A DNA stretch of 7,992 bases. Source: Conexibacter sp. (GTDB lineage Bacteria > Actinomycetota > Thermoleophilia > Solirubrobacterales > Solirubrobacteraceae). This document shows positions 6,017 to 7,992 of this stretch, in pieces. The stretch's first letter is position 1; the number at the start of each line of letters is the position of its first letter. The stretch spans positions 1-7,992 of the forward strand of contig JAOPZG010000517.1 in the NCBI GenBank assembly GCA_025964215.1, in the 5' to 3' direction. A program made the translations under genes and the position numbers. The notes below the pieces were generated by a model that saw only the letters and a list, made by a program, of their open reading frames with translations, was not told where the DNA came from and searched no databases.

Positions 6017-6820
6017 TCAGGGCGCTGCGGTCTCCCCGACCGGCGCGCCGAGCGGCAGCCACGAGACGAGATCCCGGATCTCGGGCGGCGCGGTGGCGAG
6101 CTCGACCTCGATCGCGGTCCGGCCCTCGCGGAAGTGCTTCCAGCCCTCGTAGTGGATCGGGATCGCGGCGCGCGGCCGGATCAGCCCGAGCAGCTCGACC
6201 GCCTCGTGCGCGGTCATCGTGTAGCGCAGCGGCCCGGAGACCGGGAAGCGCACGCCGCCGAGGTGGAGGATCGCGGTGTCGACGGTGAGCTTGCTCGCGA
6301 CCTCGCGGACGCCGTCGTAGAGCACCGTGTCGCCGGAGATCCAGAGCACGCCGTGCTCCTGGCCCTCCCACTTGAGCGCGAAGCCGATGACCTCGCCCAC
6401 GATCGGGTGGCTGCCGGGCGGGCCGTGGCGGCACGGCGTCGCGGTGATCTCGAGCGCCGGCTTGCCCGGCGCCTCCAGGCGCGTCGTCTCCCATGCGGCC
6501 AGCCCGCGCGTCGGGCCGCTGCTCGCGAGCCGCTTCGCGCCCGGCACCGTCGTGACGATCGTCCCCAGCCGCGGCAGCAGCGCACGGCCCGCGGGGTCGA
6601 GGTTGTCGCCGTGGTGGTCGTGGGTGATCAGCACCGCGTCGACCTGACCGAGCTCGTCGGCGGCGATCGCCGGGCCGGCGAGCTTGCGCGACGTCGTGCC
6701 CCAGCCGAAGAAGTAGCGCTTGCCTGGCGCGTCGAAGGTCGGATCGGTGAGGATCCGCCACCCGCCGACCTCGATGAGCAGCGTGGGACCGCCGATGTGC
6801 GTGAGCCGGACGTCCTTCAT
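6017..6820 (-). CDS. MBL fold metallo-hydrolase (UlaG/NAPE-PLD-like, HDHHxDN variant)
   Basis: A 267-residue metallo-beta-lactamase-fold hydrolase with the start LTHIGGPTLLIEVGGWRILTDP (6-27), typical of the UlaG/NAPE-PLD side of the family. The metal motif reads ITHDHHGDNLD (65-75), giving H67, H69, D72 and N73 rather than the canonical HxHxDH, in which Asp-His would follow one position earlier. Further ligands are H132 (CRHGPPG), D164 (ISGDTVLYDG) and H223 (IPIHYEGW). All late ligands are intact, so a functional metal site is likely. By sequence style it should act on a small molecule or lipid-like phosphodiester rather than a beta-lactam, but the substrate is unknown. It has no signal peptide. 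The start ATG is at 6820-6818, 24 nt after the CapA stop with no clear ribosome-binding site, so co-transcription with CapA is likely. A weak 5-bp hairpin follows the gene near 5994-6006. Confidence 0.86.
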   Translation of the reverse strand: MKDVRLTHIGGPTLLIEVGGWRILTDPTFDAPGKRYFFGWGTTSRKLAGPAIAADELGQVDAVLITHDHHGDNLDPAGRALLPRLGTIVTTVPGAKRLASSGPTRGLAAWETTRLEAPGKPALEITATPCRHGPPGSHPIVGEVIGFALKWEGQEHGVLWISGDTVLYDGVREVASKLTVDTAILHLGGVRFPVSGPLRYTMTAHEAVELLGLIRPRAAIPIHYEGWKHFREGRTAIEVELATAPPEIRDLVSWLPLGAPVGETAAP

Positions 6821-6844
6821 GCGGCGGGACTGTCGCAGATGCGC

Positions 6845-7963
6845 TCAGCGCTCGCCACGCGTGAGCCGGCCGACCACCGAGATGTGGGGTGCGCGCGCGC
6901 CGAAGTCGGCCGTCGAGAGGTCGCGGATGGCGGTGACCGCGGCGCGGGTCGGGTCGCGCTGCGGGACGCCCGCGCCGGCGAGGTGCAGCGGGGTGAGCGT
7001 CCCGCCGCGGAACGCGCCGGCCTTGCCGATCCGGACGCGCAGCAGCGCGCTGGTGGCGGACGCGCCGGCGACGGAGAAGTTCTTCCAGCCCGCGAGGTTG
7101 CCGAGCGAGTAGGCGATCAGGCGGTCGTCATAGATCTCGATGCCCCGCAGGACGTGCGGGCCCGAGCCGAGGACGAGGTCGGCGCCCGCGTCGATCGCCG
7201 CGTGCGCGAACGCGCGGGCGTTGCCGCGCTGCTCGCCGAAGGCCTGCTCGTCGGCGTCCGGCGTGTGGCCCTGCGTGCGGCCCTCGGCGCCGGCGTGGAT
7301 CAGCGCGACGACGACGTTGGCGTGCGCGGCCGCCGCGCGCAGCAGCGCCTGGGCGGCGGGGAGGTCGCGGATGGGAGAGGTCCACGGGTAGGCGGCGAAG
7401 CCGACGAACGCGACGCGCGCGTGCGGCCGGTCGACGTAGGCGATCTCGCCCGGCCGGCCGGTGAAGCGGATGCGGCGCGCGCGGAGGGCGAGGACGGTCT
7501 GGCCCATCCCGTCGGCGCCGTAGTCCCACGCGTGGTTGTTGGCGAGGTTGACGAAGTCGACGCCCGCGGTCGAGAGCGCGGCGGCGTTGGCCGGCGGGGC
7601 CTGGAAGGCGAAGCACGTCGGGCTCACGCCGAAGCCGCACTTCGGGGTCCCGCCGATGCCGAAGGTGCCCTCGAGGTTGACGGCCGCGAGGTCGGCTCCG
7701 CGGAGCTGGGGGCGGACGGCGGCGAGCAGCGTGCGGCCGTCCTCAGGCGGGAGGCCGTAGGCGGAGCCGGGCGTGACGTCGCCGCCCCAGGCGATCGTGA
7801 GCGGCCGGCCGGGCGGGAGGTGGACGGCGCCGGCGCTGCCGGTGGGCCGCTGCGCCTTCGTGGCGCTCGGCGCGTCGTCGTGCCTGCCGCGGGTGAGGAG
7901 GAGGACGGCGAGGAGCACGAGCGCGGCGGCGGCGCCCAGCGCGACCGCGCGGCGGCGACGCAC
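6845..7963 (-). CDS. CapA family protein (poly-gamma-glutamate/capsule-type), membrane-anchored, possibly 5'-partial
   Basis: A 372-residue protein of the CapA/PgsA family, a metallophosphatase-like fold found in poly-gamma-glutamate and capsule systems. The motifs are in family order: WGGD (59-62), AVNLEGTF (94-101), NLANNHAWDYG (139-149), LIHAGAE (221-227), LGSGPHVLRG (265-274) and YSLGN (285-289). The Arg-rich start (2-5) and a hydrophobic segment at about 6-24 predict an N-terminal signal anchor with the domain outside the membrane. C109 and C117 could form a disulfide there. The GTG at 7963 has no obvious ribosome-binding site. Upstream the frame stays open to the window edge, reading a Pro-rich stretch (PPPPQAP) that would make a sensible cytoplasmic tail, so the true start may lie beyond base 7992. 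No PgsB or PgsC partner is seen here, so an actual poly-gamma-glutamate role is not supported. Confidence 0.88.
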   Translation of the reverse strand: MRRRRAVALGAAAALVLLAVLLLTRGRHDDAPSATKAQRPTGSAGAVHLPPGRPLTIAWGGDVTPGSAYGLPPEDGRTLLAAVRPQLRGADLAAVNLEGTFGIGGTPKCGFGVSPTCFAFQAPPANAAALSTAGVDFVNLANNHAWDYGADGMGQTVLALRARRIRFTGRPGEIAYVDRPHARVAFVGFAAYPWTSPIRDLPAAQALLRAAAAHANVVVALIHAGAEGRTQGHTPDADEQAFGEQRGNARAFAHAAIDAGADLVLGSGPHVLRGIEIYDDRLIAYSLGNLAGWKNFSVAGASATSALLRVRIGKAGAFRGGTLTPLHLAGAGVPQRDPTRAAVTAIRDLSTADFGARAPHISVVGRLTRGER

Positions 7964-7992
7964 GGGCGCTTGCGGCGGTGGCGGCCGGCTCC

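Noticed and set aside
5175..6761. A 528-residue minus-strand frame over the GDPD and MBL genes
   Set aside because: It is an Arg/Pro-rich alternate frame; the GDPD and MBL motifs lie in other frames.
6845..7963. A poly-gamma-glutamate capsule operon
   Set aside because: Only the CapA-like protein is present; no PgsB/CapB ligase or PgsC/CapC membrane partner is seen, and its neighbours are unrelated hydrolases.

Overview
The window is extremely GC-rich and densely coded, with strong G/C bias at third codon positions, GTG and TTG starts, and short or overlapping gene junctions. Together with the protein types (a TIGR03252-like HhH-GPD protein, a long-linker crotonase, an HDHHxDN-type metallo-beta-lactamase-fold protein), this suggests a high-GC actinobacterium, possibly of the Thermoleophilia/Solirubrobacterales type. 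That placement is inferred from composition and protein style only; no rRNA or other marker gene is present.

Left part (87-4303, all minus strand). In transcription order: a compact metal-binding TIM-barrel protein of the xylose-isomerase/endonuclease IV fold, then a nucleotidyltransferase that overlaps it by 4 nt, then, after 21 nt, an SDR oxidoreductase. A 49-nt gap follows that is almost entirely an imperfect palindrome. Then come a small HhH-GPD DNA-glycosylase-like protein and a MYG1-family phosphohydrolase/nuclease, joined by a TGATG overlap.

Middle (4304-5283). A 74-bp divergent intergenic region separates the TIM-barrel gene from the only plus-strand gene, a crotonase-superfamily protein. 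The crotonase lacks both canonical hydratase glutamates.

Right part (5273-7992, minus strand). A membrane-anchored CapA-like protein, an MBL-fold hydrolase and a glycerophosphodiester-phosphodiesterase-like protein lie in series with gaps of 24 and 63 nt. The last of them overlaps the crotonase tail to tail by 11 bp. The CapA frame is still open at the right edge of the window.

Most genes look like ordinary chromosomal genes. I saw no mobile element, CRISPR array, RNA gene or phage gene. The most interesting items are the coupled TIM-barrel/nucleotidyltransferase pair, the coupled HhH-GPD/MYG1 pair, the palindrome that covers the ribosome-binding site between the SDR and HhH genes, and several enzymes whose key residues depart from the textbook pattern. 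No gene-free stretch exceeds 100 bases.
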